This document shows positions 9,366-17,099 of a stretch of 64,000 bases of DNA, piece by piece (positions within the stretch are counted from its first letter, which is position 1; each line of letters starts with the position of its first letter). Location of the stretch: assembly GCF_000313565.1 (NCBI RefSeq), contig NZ_HE578927.1:230334-294333 (forward strand), read 5' to 3'. The DNA is from Dielma fastidiosa. GTDB lineage: Bacteria; Bacillota_I; Bacilli_A; Erysipelotrichales; Erysipelotrichaceae. A program made the position numbers and the translations under genes. Below the pieces are notes generated by a model. It saw nothing but the letters and a program-made list of their open reading frames with translations. It was not told where the DNA came from and searched no databases.

Positions 9366-9394
9366 AAAAATACCATTGAAATCTTTCAATGGTA
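9366..9394 (-). terminator. Terminator of the 166-aa gene
   Basis: Minus-strand stem TACCATTGAA/TTCAATGGTA (10 bp, 4-base loop) followed by TTTTTATT. It sits between the 9427-9927 gene and traX. Confidence 0.85.
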
Positions 9395-9426
9395 CCTTTA
9401 ATTCTCTTACGATTCTCTGACATTAT

Positions 9427-9927
9427 TTAAACCATGATTGCCTCATTCTCAATCATTAAAGTGTGGGTAAAGAGATAGAAAGCACATAACAGCAATAAAT
9501 CATTCAGTGCTTCACATTCCATCTGGATGTTGCCATAGGCATCCATTTTTTTAATACAGCCGATTTGTTGCTGCTGATCATTGATCTGCCAGCTTGTATC
9601 ACGGTTCAGATGCAGACTGTAATGCCGATTCTGCCGCTGATCCTCAACGTTTAGATCATGAAAGCTGCGCTCATAAAGCTTCACCTCAGAATTACCGTTG
9701 GCTTCACCCTTTACGACATGCTCCTTACTGCCCTGCTCATCGACGGTAAGCAACAAAGCGGAATTGCTGCCGGCTCGTTCAAAGGAGCTGATATACGTTT
9801 TCTGCTGCTCGATAAGCAGGATATTCTGGTTAGGATTCATTACATGGGAGCTGATCTGGCAGACCTCCTTGCCGGTTTCATCATAAACGTGTTTCCCCAA
9901 GAATGAATTTTTAATTATAAGCTTCAT
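9427..9927 (-). CDS. Hypothetical protein, weakly LURP-one/YxjI-like
   Basis: 166 aa, soluble, no signal peptide. I do not recognise it with confidence. The beginning MKLIIKNSFLGKHVYDETG and the repeating short beta-strand pattern (for example QQIGCIKKMDAYGNIQM) followed by a C-terminal hydrophobic helix (NDLLLLCAFYLFTHTLM) resemble the Tubby-like fold of LURP-one/YxjI proteins, whose role in bacteria is unknown. Ribosome site AAGGGGATCAGGAA. It lies 19 bp after the chromate transporter pair on the same strand and ends in its own strong terminator, so it may be the third gene of that operon. Confidence 0.6.
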   Translation of the reverse strand: MKLIIKNSFLGKHVYDETGKEVCQISSHVMNPNQNILLIEQQKTYISSFERAGSNSALLLTVDEQGSKEHVVKGEANGNSEVKLYERSFHDLNVEDQRQNRHYSLHLNRDTSWQINDQQQQIGCIKKMDAYGNIQMECEALNDLLLLCAFYLFTHTLMIENEAIMV

Positions 9928-9946
9928 TTCCTGATCCCCTTTCCTG

Positions 9947-10504
9947 TTATAAAACCATATAAGCCAGACAGCCGATAAGACCCGCTCCGCTCATGACCCA
10001 TACCGGATCGGCCTTAAATTTATGCAGAATGAGCAGTGAGGCGGCAAACAGCACTACTGAGATCCAGTCGGTCGATGCGAATGAAATTGGATTGCTGTTC
10101 CAGAATGCTAAAACGATAATCGATAAGCCCGCGGATGCGATCATTGCCACAACAGCTGGCCGCAAGCCGGTCAATACACCCTGCATCACACTTAAATTAC
10201 GGTATTTATAATAGATATACGCCAAGGTAAGAACGATGATGATCGAGGGGGTCACACAGCCGATGGTCGCCATAATCGCTCCCGGCAGACCCGCGATGCG
10301 TGTTCCTACGAAGGTAGCGCTGTTGATGGCAATCGGCCCTGGCGTCATCTGTGAGATCGTCACAACATCACCGAATTCAATCATTGATAACCAGCCGTTG
10401 ATTTCTACAACCTGATGCTGGATGATCGGCATTGCCGCATAACCGCCGCCAATACTGAACAAACCGATCTGAAAGAAACTCCAAAATAATTTAAGCAGCA
10501 TCAT
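9947..10504 (-). CDS. chrA: Chromate transporter, half-size subunit
   Basis: 185 aa from the ATG at 10504 (ribosome site GGGAGGTG). It is one CHR domain with five or six hydrophobic segments and the motifs FFQIGLFSIGGGYAAMP and SQMTPGPIAINSATFVGTR. Short CHR proteins work in pairs encoded by adjacent genes, exporting chromate or a related oxyanion; in gut anaerobes the natural substrate is unclear. Its start overlaps the end of the neighbouring CHR gene by 14 bp, so the two subunits are translationally coupled. Confidence 0.88.
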   Translation of the reverse strand: MMLLKLFWSFFQIGLFSIGGGYAAMPIIQHQVVEINGWLSMIEFGDVVTISQMTPGPIAINSATFVGTRIAGLPGAIMATIGCVTPSIIIVLTLAYIYYKYRNLSVMQGVLTGLRPAVVAMIASAGLSIIVLAFWNSNPISFASTDWISVVLFAASLLILHKFKADPVWVMSGAGLIGCLAYMVL

Positions 10505-11075
10505 GCTGAACACCTCCCTTTGACCGTTTAGTGAGCAGCACATTCAGCGCGCCGATCACACCGCAGATTAAAATAATCAAAATCACATTTACATTCAGGA
10601 TTGCCGCCGCGATAAATGCGGCAATCAAAATAATGACCGGCTGCAGCCGATGCTCCTTCAAAATATCCAAGGTCATCGTTAATACAACATCCGTAATAAC
10701 CGCCGCAACTCCTGCCTGCATGCCTCTTAACACATAGCCGACAATCAGCGAATCTCTGAATGCAGTATAGAATAATGAAATAACTGACAGAATGATCAGC
10801 GGCGGCAGCACCGTACCCAGCACAGTGATCAAAGCACCTCTGAAGCCATCAAGACGATAACCGATCAGAATCGAAGCATTAACCGCGATTGCACCTGGTG
10901 ATGACTGCGCGATGGCTGTCAGATCCAGCATTTCCTGCTCATCAATCCAGTTCAGCTCCTCCACAAATTTCTTACGCATTAATGGTATAATGACAAACCC
11001 GCCGCCAAAGGTAAACGCGCTTAGGCTAAAGGTTGAACTAAATAACTTCCAATAAAACTTTTTATCTTTTTCCAT
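10491..11075 (-). CDS. chrA: Chromate transporter, half-size subunit
   Basis: 194 aa single CHR domain, partner of the gene at 9947-10504. Motifs: FSLSAFTFGGGFVIIPLM near residue 15 and AIAQSSPGAIAVNASILIG near residue 52, the equivalents of the GGG and PGP motifs of the partner. First gene of the operon, divergent from a LysR regulator whose binding target is probably the shared 97-bp intergenic region. Ribosome site GGAGGGATAAGAG. Confidence 0.88.
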   Translation of the reverse strand: MEKDKKFYWKLFSSTFSLSAFTFGGGFVIIPLMRKKFVEELNWIDEQEMLDLTAIAQSSPGAIAVNASILIGYRLDGFRGALITVLGTVLPPLIILSVISLFYTAFRDSLIVGYVLRGMQAGVAAVITDVVLTMTLDILKEHRLQPVIILIAAFIAAAILNVNVILIILICGVIGALNVLLTKRSKGGVQHDAA

Positions 11076-11105
11076 CTCTTATCCCTCCTGCCCTTATTCT
11101 ATGAC

Positions 11106-11134
11106 TTGCCATTCTATAAGTAAAATAATATAAT
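11106..11134 (+). promoter_or_regulatory. lysR promoter and AT-rich divergent control region
   Basis: TTGCCA (11106-11111), 17-bp spacer, perfect TATAAT (11129-11134). The surrounding 11118-11160 is nearly all A/T with a near-palindrome around ATAATATTAT. That is suited to a LysR-type site between the divergent chr and lysR genes, although no clear T-N11-A repeat can be singled out. Confidence 0.6.
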
Positions 11135-11172
11135 ATTATAATAAGTATATTATTTTTATTATGGAGGAACTT

Positions 11173-12051
11173 ATGACACTTAGACATCTTAGAATTTTTG
11201 TAGCGGTTGTGGATCAAGGCAGCGCGACAGCCGCCGCCAATGTGCTTTATCTCGCTCAGCCAGCAGTCAGCTTGGCCATTAGGGAATTAGAAGAATATTA
11301 TGGCATCAAGCTCTTTGACCGCATCGGCAACCGTCTTCATCTCACCGAGGCCGGCAAGATTTTTTATTCCTACGCGGCTCATATCATCACAACCTTTGAA
11401 GAAATGGAAAACGGTTTGCGCAACTGGGATGAAATCGGCAGACTGCGGATCGGCTCAAGCATTACGATCGGCAACAAAATGCTGCCGGAGCTGATTCATG
11501 ACTTTTCATTAATCTATCCGAAAATAGATGTCAAGGTACTGATTGAAAGCTCCGATGTCATTGAAGAAAAGCTACTGCGCAGTGAACTTGATTTTGCGCT
11601 GATTGAAGGTGTGACACACTCAATGGATCTGATTACCCATAGCTTTGCCGATGATGAATTAGCGGTTGTCTGTTCCAGCCTGCACCCCTTTGCGTCAAAA
11701 AAAGTCATCACCGGCGATGACTTCGTAAAAGAGAGAATCTTATTAAGAGAAAGAGGCAGCGGTACCCGTGAATTATTTGACAGTGTAATGGAAATCCACG
11801 GCTATGCATGCATACCGGCATGGGAAAGTACAAGCACCCGTGCCCTGCTCAGCGCTGTAGTTGAAAATCTAGGCATCGCCGTAGTACCTAAACGTTTAAT
11901 TGAGATTGAACGTACCAGTCAGCTGATTGAATGTATCCATATTGAAAATATTGAATTTAAACGAAATTTTAATATCGTCTATCATAAAAATAAATATTTA
12001 TCTAAAAGTATTAAGGAATTCATGAAATTATGCGATGATGCTGAAAAATAA
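11173..12051 (+). CDS. LysR family transcriptional regulator
   Basis: 292 aa from the ATG at 11173; the upstream in-frame ATG at 11161 lies inside the ribosome site (TGGAGGAAC), so the downstream start is preferred. N-terminal winged helix (residues about 1-60: LRHLRIFVAVVDQGSATAAA, then QPAVSLAIRELEEYYGIKLF), then a periplasmic-binding-like effector domain with LRERGSGTRELFDS, a stretch common in the CysB/CbbR side of the family. Divergent from the chromate transporter pair, so it likely controls that operon in response to an anion or metabolite. Followed by a terminator shared with the tRNA side. Confidence 0.9.
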   Translation: MTLRHLRIFVAVVDQGSATAAANVLYLAQPAVSLAIRELEEYYGIKLFDRIGNRLHLTEAGKIFYSYAAHIITTFEEMENGLRNWDEIGRLRIGSSITIGNKMLPELIHDFSLIYPKIDVKVLIESSDVIEEKLLRSELDFALIEGVTHSMDLITHSFADDELAVVCSSLHPFASKKVITGDDFVKERILLRERGSGTRELFDSVMEIHGYACIPAWESTSTRALLSAVVENLGIAVVPKRLIEIERTSQLIECIHIENIEFKRNFNIVYHKNKYLSKSIKEFMKLCDDAEK

Positions 12052-12065
12052 AATACCCATAATAA

Positions 12066-12088
12066 AAACGCCTTTATGGCGTTTCTTT
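12066..12088 (+). terminator. Rho-independent terminator of lysR
   Basis: AAACGCC/GGCGTTT stem with TTTAT loop, followed by CTTT. The A-rich left flank means it may also stop transcription from the tRNA on the minus strand. Confidence 0.75.
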
Positions 12089-12094
12089 ACTATT

Positions 12095-12184
12095 TGGCGG
12101 AGCGGGTGGGATTCGAACCCACGGACGGGGTAACCGTCAAACGATTTCGAGTCGTTCTCGTTATGACCACTTCGATACCGCTCC
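12095..12184 (-). tRNA. tRNA-Ser (anticodon CGA)
   Basis: 90 nt with CCA encoded. Acceptor stem GGAGCGG/CCGCTCC with discriminator G, the long variable arm typical of class II tRNAs, T-arm with GTTCGAATC, and anticodon loop CTCGAAA, giving CGA (positions 12149-12147), which reads UCG. It lies 15 bp after the HIT gene on the same strand. Confidence 0.97.
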
Positions 12185-12190
12185 AAAATG

Positions 12191-12212
12191 AATCCTGAAT
12201 TATTTCAGGATT
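12191..12212 (-). terminator. Hairpin at the end of the HIT gene
   Basis: Perfect 9-bp stem AATCCTGAA/TTCAGGATT with 4-base loop overlapping the HIT stop codon. The T-tract after it is weak (CATTTT), so it may be a weak terminator that lets transcription into the tRNA continue. Confidence 0.5.
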
Positions 12213-12592
12213 TTCACAAGCTCGTCAAGATCCTGCTTTTCAGATTCATTAAATTGAATCACAACAGCGTCATTCTCACTGTAACGCGGGATGATGTGAA
12301 AATGCAGATGGTTAACCGTCTGACCGGCAGCCTCATGTGTATTGTTTAATACATTGACACCCTGAGCATTTAATCTTTCACTGATCCGCACCGCCAGCAT
12401 TTTTACCACTTGTATCAGATGCGCTAAAGTTTCATCATCGCATTCAAGCAAATTATCATAATGCTTTTTAGGAACTACCAGCGTATGCCCCTTTGTGACC
12501 TGGCTCAAATCAAGGAAAGCCATGACCTGATCATCTTCATAGATACATGAAGAAGGAATTTCTTTATTTACGATACTGCAGAAGATGCACAT
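12200..12592 (-). CDS. HIT family nucleotide-binding hydrolase
   Basis: 130 aa, the length of bacterial HINT-type proteins. The catalytic histidine triad is HLHFHIIPR near residue 100, and the N-terminal zinc-type segment CIFCSIVNKEIPS is complete (C-x2-C). These proteins hydrolyse purine nucleoside phosphoramidates in the cytosol. Ribosome site GGGAGGATATC. Directly upstream of tRNA-Ser on the same strand. Confidence 0.93.
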   Translation of the reverse strand: MCIFCSIVNKEIPSSCIYEDDQVMAFLDLSQVTKGHTLVVPKKHYDNLLECDDETLAHLIQVVKMLAVRISERLNAQGVNVLNNTHEAAGQTVNHLHFHIIPRYSENDAVVIQFNESEKQDLDELVKILK

Positions 12593-12732
12593 AACGATAT
12601 CCTCCCTAAAATTTGACTCTTATAGTTTATCACTTTTTTAGTTTTTTGAACAGTATTAAAACGTACCTGACTCAGTAATTTTGACTCGATATTTACAATA
12701 AAAATTTTTTTGATTTTCTATGAGCAAACTAC

Positions 12733-12761
12733 TATTCAGTCAATCAAAAATACGTTATACT
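12733..12761 (+). promoter_or_regulatory. Candidate promoter of the rubrerythrin gene
   Basis: TATTCA (12733-12738), 17-bp spacer, TATACT (12756-12761). The -35 is weak. No convincing PerR box was found in the 200-bp gap. Confidence 0.4.
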
Positions 12762-12791
12762 AAACCCGTAAAAAGAAAGAGGTAAGAAATT

Positions 12792-13340
12792 ATGGCTAAA
12801 TTCGTATGTCAAGTATGTGGTTATGTTTATGAAGGAGATGCGGCTCCAGAGTTCTGTCCATTATGCAAGGCGCCTGCTTCTAAGTTCACAAAGCAGGAAG
12901 AAGGCGAAATGGCTTGGGCGGATCAGCACGTAGTAGGTGTTGCCCAGGGAGTTTCTGAAGATATCCTGAAGGATCTCAGAATGAACTTTGAAGGTGAATG
13001 CTCTGAAGTAGGTATGTATCTTGCAATGGCTCGTGTCGCTCATCGTGAAGGTTATCCTGAAATTGGTATGTATTATGAAAAAGCGGCTTGGGAAGAAGCT
13101 GAACATGCTGCAAAGTTTGCTGAATTATTAGGTGAAGTTGTTACAAATTCAACAAAGAAAAACCTTGAGCTGCGTGTGGCTGCTGAAAATGGCGCATGCG
13201 CTGGCAAGAAGGATCTGGCTACACGCGCTAAACAAGCAAATCTTGATGCAATCCATGATACTGTACATGAAATGGCTAAGGATGAAGCTAGACATGGCTG
13301 CGCATTTGCCGGCTTATTGAAACGTTATTTCGGTGAATAA
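12792..13340 (+). CDS. Reverse rubrerythrin (rubredoxin domain N-terminal)
   Basis: 182 aa. The N-terminal rubredoxin-like domain carries Cys6, Cys9, Cys22 and Cys25 (CQVCGY and CPLC), followed by a four-helix ferritin-like di-iron domain (about residues 45-180) with the Glu and His ligands in [26 protein letters not shown] and MAKDEARHG. In classical rubrerythrin the rubredoxin domain is C-terminal; this reversed order matches the oxygen- and peroxide-reducing rubrerythrins of clostridia. Role: peroxide detoxification in an anaerobe, in the cytosol. Monocistronic with a strong terminator. Confidence 0.92.
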   Translation: MAKFVCQVCGYVYEGDAAPEFCPLCKAPASKFTKQEEGEMAWADQHVVGVAQGVSEDILKDLRMNFEGECSEVGMYLAMARVAHREGYPEIGMYYEKAAWEEAEHAAKFAELLGEVVTNSTKKNLELRVAAENGACAGKKDLATRAKQANLDAIHDTVHEMAKDEARHGCAFAGLLKRYFGE

Positions 13341-13364
13341 TTAATTATTATAATAGAGCTTATG

Positions 13365-13406
13365 AAAACAGATGCACTTCATTCAGTGTATCTGTTTTTA
13401 TTTTGC
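13365..13406 (+). terminator. Rho-independent terminator of the rubrerythrin gene
   Basis: 14-bp stem 13365-13378/13385-13398 with one G-U pair and a 6-base loop, then TTTTATTTT. It overlaps the 3' end of the convergent hydrolase gene. Confidence 0.9.
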
Positions 13407-14093
13407 GCTCGATTGGATAAATTCAGTAATGATTGCAGCGCTTTGAGCCTGCTGTTCTTCAGCGCTGATGCTCGCTTCACCATCGCCTGCCTGAATGCCG
13501 TAACAGCCAAACTGCGCGTGATTGCCGCCCTTTATAACAGTAATCGTGCCGCTTGTCAGCTGATTGCGGTTCAGCACACCATCTTCACTGCCGTAAATCA
13601 CTAAGGCTCTTGCGTCCGGAAGATCACCGTAAACATACGCGCCTAATAAAATTACCCCTTCGATTTTATCCATATGCTCAGCCGCATAGGCGCTTGCCAT
13701 TGCACCGCCCAGGGAGTGACCGGCCATATACCAATGCTTGATCTGTGACAGCTCAGCCAAGACATCATCAGCCGCGTTTGGATTCAAAAACGCCAGATGC
13801 AGCGGCATTTTAATTAAGACACAGGTGATTCCCGCCTGCTGAAGCCTGCTTAAAAGCGGAAGATAAGCAGTCTCCTCTACCTTAGCGCCCGGATAAAAGA
13901 TAAGACCAGCCGCTGAATCTGCCGCTAATACCGTATAATCATCATAAACCTCGATATGATCCGCCATGCTGAAAACAGATACCACCTGCTCCTGCGCATG
14001 ATAATAATCTTTTGTGTAAAAATAAAAAGCGCTGCTCAAAAGCACCAGCAAAGCAAGAGCTGATCCAGCTGCCCGTTTAACCCATCGTTTCAT
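13398..14093 (-). CDS. Membrane-anchored alpha/beta hydrolase
   Basis: 231 aa. An N-terminal hydrophobic anchor or signal peptide (residues about 8-28) precedes an alpha/beta-hydrolase domain of the dienelactone hydrolase-like group (Abhydrolase_5). The nucleophile elbow is GHSLGG; the acid is probably the Asp in YGSEDGVLN and the His is in GGNHAQFG. Substrate unknown; its placement suggests an extracytoplasmic esterase or lipase-like enzyme. Ribosome site AAGGAAGGAAG. Convergent with the rubrerythrin gene. Confidence 0.85.
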   Translation of the reverse strand: MKRWVKRAAGSALALLVLLSSAFYFYTKDYYHAQEQVVSVFSMADHIEVYDDYTVLAADSAAGLIFYPGAKVEETAYLPLLSRLQQAGITCVLIKMPLHLAFLNPNAADDVLAELSQIKHWYMAGHSLGGAMASAYAAEHMDKIEGVILLGAYVYGDLPDARALVIYGSEDGVLNRNQLTSGTITVIKGGNHAQFGCYGIQAGDGEASISAEEQQAQSAAIITEFIQSSAK

Positions 14094-14166
14094 CCTATCT
14101 TCCTTCCTTTATGCACTATTATTGCACGGTTTGCCAATTCATTCAAAGGGTATTTATTTATGTGCT

Positions 14167-14193
14167 TAAAAGCCTCCCGGATAACCGGAAGGC
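14167..14193 (-). terminator. Terminator of the jelly-roll protein gene
   Basis: Minus-strand stem GCCTTCCGG/CCGGGAGGC with TTAT loop, followed by TTTTA. Confidence 0.85.
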
Positions 14194-14198
14194 AAATT

Positions 14199-14690
14199 TT
14201 ACAGATCAGCGAGTTTTTCAGCAAGCAGCTCCGACATTTTAGCGCCAACCATTAAAAGTCCCGCTTTCTTTGTATGCAGCATAAGCTGAATACGCGCGCC
14301 TGCGTTTAATGGATAATAGGTACGGCGGCTAAACATCATCGGTGTATTGGCGCTAAGCTGCTGCACCGACATTGAATTCAGCAGCAAAACACCATCGGCA
14401 TAGACTGATACCCTGCACTCCATATCCCCGCCAGCCGCTAAGCAAAGCGTATAATCAAGCGCATAGATGCCTGCTTCTTTGAGAATCAGCGTTCCCGGCA
14501 TCAAGCTGAAGCCGCTTTTCGCATCAAAAACACCGGATTCAAAAGCAATGCTGTCATGTGAGGGTGACTGGCCGTCAAAATATAGTGCCTGTTCTTCATT
14601 CGCTTCAGTAAACTGAAGCAAATAAGCAGAATGATTAAACATCCCTCCATATACCGTAATAGGAAATCCCCGGCAATTGTGTATTTTCAT
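14199..14690 (-). CDS. Small BclA C-terminal/C1q-like jelly-roll protein
   Basis: 163 aa from the ATG at 14690 (ribosome site AAAGGTGG). No signal peptide. The pattern of the middle and C-terminal part (GTLILKEAGIYALDYTLCLA, then VSVYADGVLLLNS, then the LNAGARIQLML stretch) resembles the C-terminal beta-sandwich of BclA-type exosporium glycoproteins and other TNF/C1q-like domains, which trimerise. No collagen-like Gly-X-Y repeat is attached, which is unusual. Function not known; I would call it a stand-alone trimerisation or surface domain with moderate confidence. Confidence 0.6.
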   Translation of the reverse strand: MKIHNCRGFPITVYGGMFNHSAYLLQFTEANEEQALYFDGQSPSHDSIAFESGVFDAKSGFSLMPGTLILKEAGIYALDYTLCLAAGGDMECRVSVYADGVLLLNSMSVQQLSANTPMMFSRRTYYPLNAGARIQLMLHTKKAGLLMVGAKMSELLAEKLADL

Positions 14691-14829
14691 TGATTGTCCA
14701 CCTTTCCGAAACATTTTGTTTCTGCGCTATATTATGCGCACAGCATCTAAGCAAGGCATGACAACAACCCGAATCTAAACCTTGTTGGTTAATAAGTGCT
14801 ATAATAGAAGCATTGAAAGGATGAATCTT

Positions 14830-15732
14830 ATGCTTTATCAATTAACAAATCAACTGCATGAAATTGATATAAATCAAATTGAACCGAATACCCGATTAAT
14901 TGCCTGTTTTACCCATCAGCAGGCATTAGATGTCAAACTGCCAATTGATCTTACCACCCTCATCGCCCAGCCGCTTTCCCGTTTCTGTAAGGCTGAAGTC
15001 CATGCTGACTGCATGATTGCCGCTTTCAGTATTCCGGATACCACGTTCCATAAAAAGAAGCAGTTTCTTTTAGGCATCTGGAATGAAATGCTGGTCTTTA
15101 TCGATGATACCCATACCGCTGAAGCAATCTTAAAAACACTGGCTGAAACAAGACAATGGAAAGAACCCCAGCTGGGCCGGCTTGTTTATGATTTTCTGGA
15201 AATGCTTGTTTTGGATCATCCGCAGAAACTGGAAACCTTGGAGAATCAGATTGCCGGTTTGGAAGAAGATGTCTTTAAAGGTACTCTGAATCGCTTCAAT
15301 CATCAAATGATCGCCATCCGCAAAGAAGTGACGGCACTCTCACATACATATCGTCAGCTTGATGATCTGACGATGGAGCTGATTGAAAATGAAAATGATT
15401 TCTTTAATGATCATGAGCTGCGATTTCTAAAGCTATTCAGTAACCGCATCAACCGTCTGCGGGAAGAAACACTCACACTGCGGGAATATTCAATGCAGGT
15501 GCGTGAAGTCTATCAGGCACAGCTAGATCTGCGTCAGAATGAAATTATGAAAGTCCTGACAGTAATTACCGCCATCTTTATGCCCTTAACCTTAATTGCT
15601 GGCTGGTATGGCATGAATTTCATCAATATGCCTGAGCTTACTTGGCAGTATGGATATCCAATGATTATTTTATGCAGTATCCTGATCATTCTTTTCTGTA
15701 TCTGGCTGTTTAAGAAAAAACGATTCTTATAA
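14830..15732 (+). CDS. CorA family divalent cation transporter
   Basis: 300 aa from the ATG at 14830 (AAAGGA ribosome site, 9-base spacing). Long soluble alpha/beta and coiled N-terminal part, then two C-terminal transmembrane helices (about 240-262 and 272-292). The signature YGMNF follows the first helix in AGWYGMNFINMPE, and the loop contains the acidic residue expected for CorA. It should carry Mg2+ (or Co2+/Ni2+) into the cell as a pentamer. A TATAAT box lies at 14800-14805. Short terminal Lys/Arg tail KKKRFL. Monocistronic. Confidence 0.92.
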   Translation: MLYQLTNQLHEIDINQIEPNTRLIACFTHQQALDVKLPIDLTTLIAQPLSRFCKAEVHADCMIAAFSIPDTTFHKKKQFLLGIWNEMLVFIDDTHTAEAILKTLAETRQWKEPQLGRLVYDFLEMLVLDHPQKLETLENQIAGLEEDVFKGTLNRFNHQMIAIRKEVTALSHTYRQLDDLTMELIENENDFFNDHELRFLKLFSNRINRLREETLTLREYSMQVREVYQAQLDLRQNEIMKVLTVITAIFMPLTLIAGWYGMNFINMPELTWQYGYPMIILCSILIILFCIWLFKKKRFL

Positions 15733-15733
15733 G

Positions 15734-15761
15734 AACGCTGTTGAAACATTCAGCGTTTTTT
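15734..15761 (+). terminator. Rho-independent terminator of the corA-type gene
   Basis: AACGCTG/CAGCGTT stem (15734-15740, 15751-15757), then TTTT. Confidence 0.85.
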
Positions 15762-15773
15762 CATTTTCAGACG

Positions 15774-15799
15774 AAAAAAATCCGGCTTTGAACCGGATT
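15774..15799 (-). terminator. Terminator of small RNA 1
   Basis: Minus-strand stem AATCCGG/CCGGATT (7 bp, 7-base loop) followed by TTTTTTT (15780-15774). Confidence 0.85.
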
Positions 15800-15896
15800 C
15801 GCTGTTTATAGGGTGTCTGTCCCATGGGGAGGGACAGACTTCATGTTCTAAACCCCTAAAGAACATGAATGGGTGGGGAATGAGCTATTAAGCTCA
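15774..15896 (-). ncRNA. Candidate small RNA 1, C-rich, about 123 nt
   Basis: Intergenic, minus strand, no open frame. Order along the transcript: 5' hairpin TGAGCT-TAAT-AGCTCA (15896-15881); unpaired TTCCCCACCCA (15880-15870); 10-bp hairpin TTCATGTTCT/AGAACATGAA (15869-15840) with a G-rich loop TTAGGGGTTT; 9-bp hairpin GTCTGTCCC/GGGACAGAC (15839-15815) with loop TCCCCAT; a short linker; then a terminator AATCCGG/CCGGATT followed by seven T. The GGGG loop could kiss either C-run. It shares the C-rich motifs UUCCCC(C)ACCCAU and CUCCCC(C)A, size and 5' hairpin with the candidate at 20463-20592. The layout resembles staphylococcal Rsa RNAs that bind Shine-Dalgarno sequences through unpaired C-runs; that function is inference. 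Confidence 0.7.
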
Positions 15897-15902
15897 GTTA
15901 TT

Positions 15903-15931
15903 ATTATAGCATCATCCTTCTAAATTGGCTA
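15903..15931 (-). promoter_or_regulatory. Promoter of small RNA 1
   Basis: Minus strand TAGCCA (15931-15926), 17-bp spacer, perfect TATAAT (15908-15903). This puts the start at about 15896, the first base of the 5' hairpin. Confidence 0.65.
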
Positions 15932-16046
15932 GTATAATTTAACTGATATTTTATTTTTTTCATTAATTTTACCTAATAGTGATAATGTCCGCTGAAATCA
16001 CAAACAGCAGTCTGCAATTCCCCCTTATTTCACAGTGTCTGCAATC

Positions 16047-17090
16047 CTATAAATCATCAACCAAAGCGCCTGATTTCGCATAGGCTGTTGATTTAGCTTC
16101 AAAGAAATCGGTTTTAATCATATTCGCATTAGCGTATTGAGATACCCATGCCATAGAAGCCGGTTCACTGTCATAGCCATCATAAAGCTTGCCAAAGCCA
16201 AGTCCCAGGCTGCGCAGATTCCCCAGGTAATAAATATATTCCTCAATCATTTTTAAAGACAGACCTTCAATCTTATCACCAAGTACATAAGCTCCCCAGC
16301 GAATTTCTTCCTCAACACCCTGAGCCAGCATCGCTTTATAAATTGCCACATACTCATCGGTAAACAGCTGCGGTTCTTCTTTTTTCAGTTCCAGCAGAAT
16401 CGAGCGAAACAGCCATAAGTGAGTGTTTTCATCACGGTTGATATATCGAATCTCCTGAGCGGACCCCGGCATCTTGCCATTACGGCCAAGATTATAGAAA
16501 AACATAAAGCCTGAGTAGAAATAAATGCCTTCCAAAATATAATTGGCAATCAATGTTTTTACTAACTGGAAGCTCGTCTTTTTCGCTTGGAATTCATTAT
16601 ACAAATCACCGATAAAATGATTGCGGGCTAAAAGAATCGGATCATCCTTCCATTGATATAAAATCGAATCACGTTCAGCCGGTGAACAAATAGTATCCAG
16701 CATATAACTGTAGCTCTGAGAATGCACCGCTTCCTGAAAAGCCTGAATTGTCAGGCAGAGATTTACCTCACTGGCTGTAATATATTCAGAAACACAAGGC
16801 AGATTAGCGGTTTGAATACTGTCAAGGAAGATTAAAAAGGAAAGAATCTTATCATAAGCTGTTCGTTCCTCATTGCTTAAACGATGATAATCCTTTACAT
16901 CCTGACTCAGATTAATCTCTTCAGGTATCCAGAAATTATTCATCGCTTGACGGTACCAGTCGGATACCCATTGATATTTCATATTATTAAAATCATTCAG
17001 ATTGGTCGTATTACCGTTAATCATCCGTTTCTTTAAAACATCAGTATCACCAAATTCATTAAACAACGCTTTCTTATTTACGGTTTCCAT
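16047..17090 (-). CDS. nrdB: Class I ribonucleotide reductase, beta (radical) subunit
   Basis: 347 aa. The R2 subunit houses the di-metal centre and tyrosyl radical for reduction of ribonucleotides. Ligand motifs are intact: Asp in FLDSIQTANL, Glu and His in FQEAVHSQSYSYML (whose SY supplies the radical Tyr), Glu in YILEGIYFYSGF, and Glu/His in RDENTHLWLF. It ends without the usual clear R1-binding peptide pattern of enterobacterial R2 (KSGALVDDL), but still has an acidic C-terminus. It follows nrdA with a 9-bp gap and a GGAGGA ribosome site. No NrdI or NrdH nearby, which argues for class Ia rather than Ib. Confidence 0.93.
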   Translation of the reverse strand: METVNKKALFNEFGDTDVLKKRMINGNTTNLNDFNNMKYQWVSDWYRQAMNNFWIPEEINLSQDVKDYHRLSNEERTAYDKILSFLIFLDSIQTANLPCVSEYITASEVNLCLTIQAFQEAVHSQSYSYMLDTICSPAERDSILYQWKDDPILLARNHFIGDLYNEFQAKKTSFQLVKTLIANYILEGIYFYSGFMFFYNLGRNGKMPGSAQEIRYINRDENTHLWLFRSILLELKKEEPQLFTDEYVAIYKAMLAQGVEEEIRWGAYVLGDKIEGLSLKMIEEYIYYLGNLRSLGLGFGKLYDGYDSEPASMAWVSQYANANMIKTDFFEAKSTAYAKSGALVDDL

Positions 17091-17099
17091 CTTGTCCTC

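Noticed and set aside
9947-11075. Frameshifted single chromate transporter
   Set aside because: Both halves have their own starts, ribosome sites and complete CHR domains; paired half-size proteins are normal for this family.
12593-12791. PerR box upstream of reverse rubrerythrin
   Set aside because: No stretch matches TTATAATNATTATAA well enough; TTGACTC occurs twice but not as an inverted repeat.
15930-16046. Direct repeat GTCTGCAAT (near 16010 and 16038) after nrdB, considered as an attachment site or terminator
   Set aside because: Only nine bases, no flanking mobile genes, and no stem with a T-run could be built from it.
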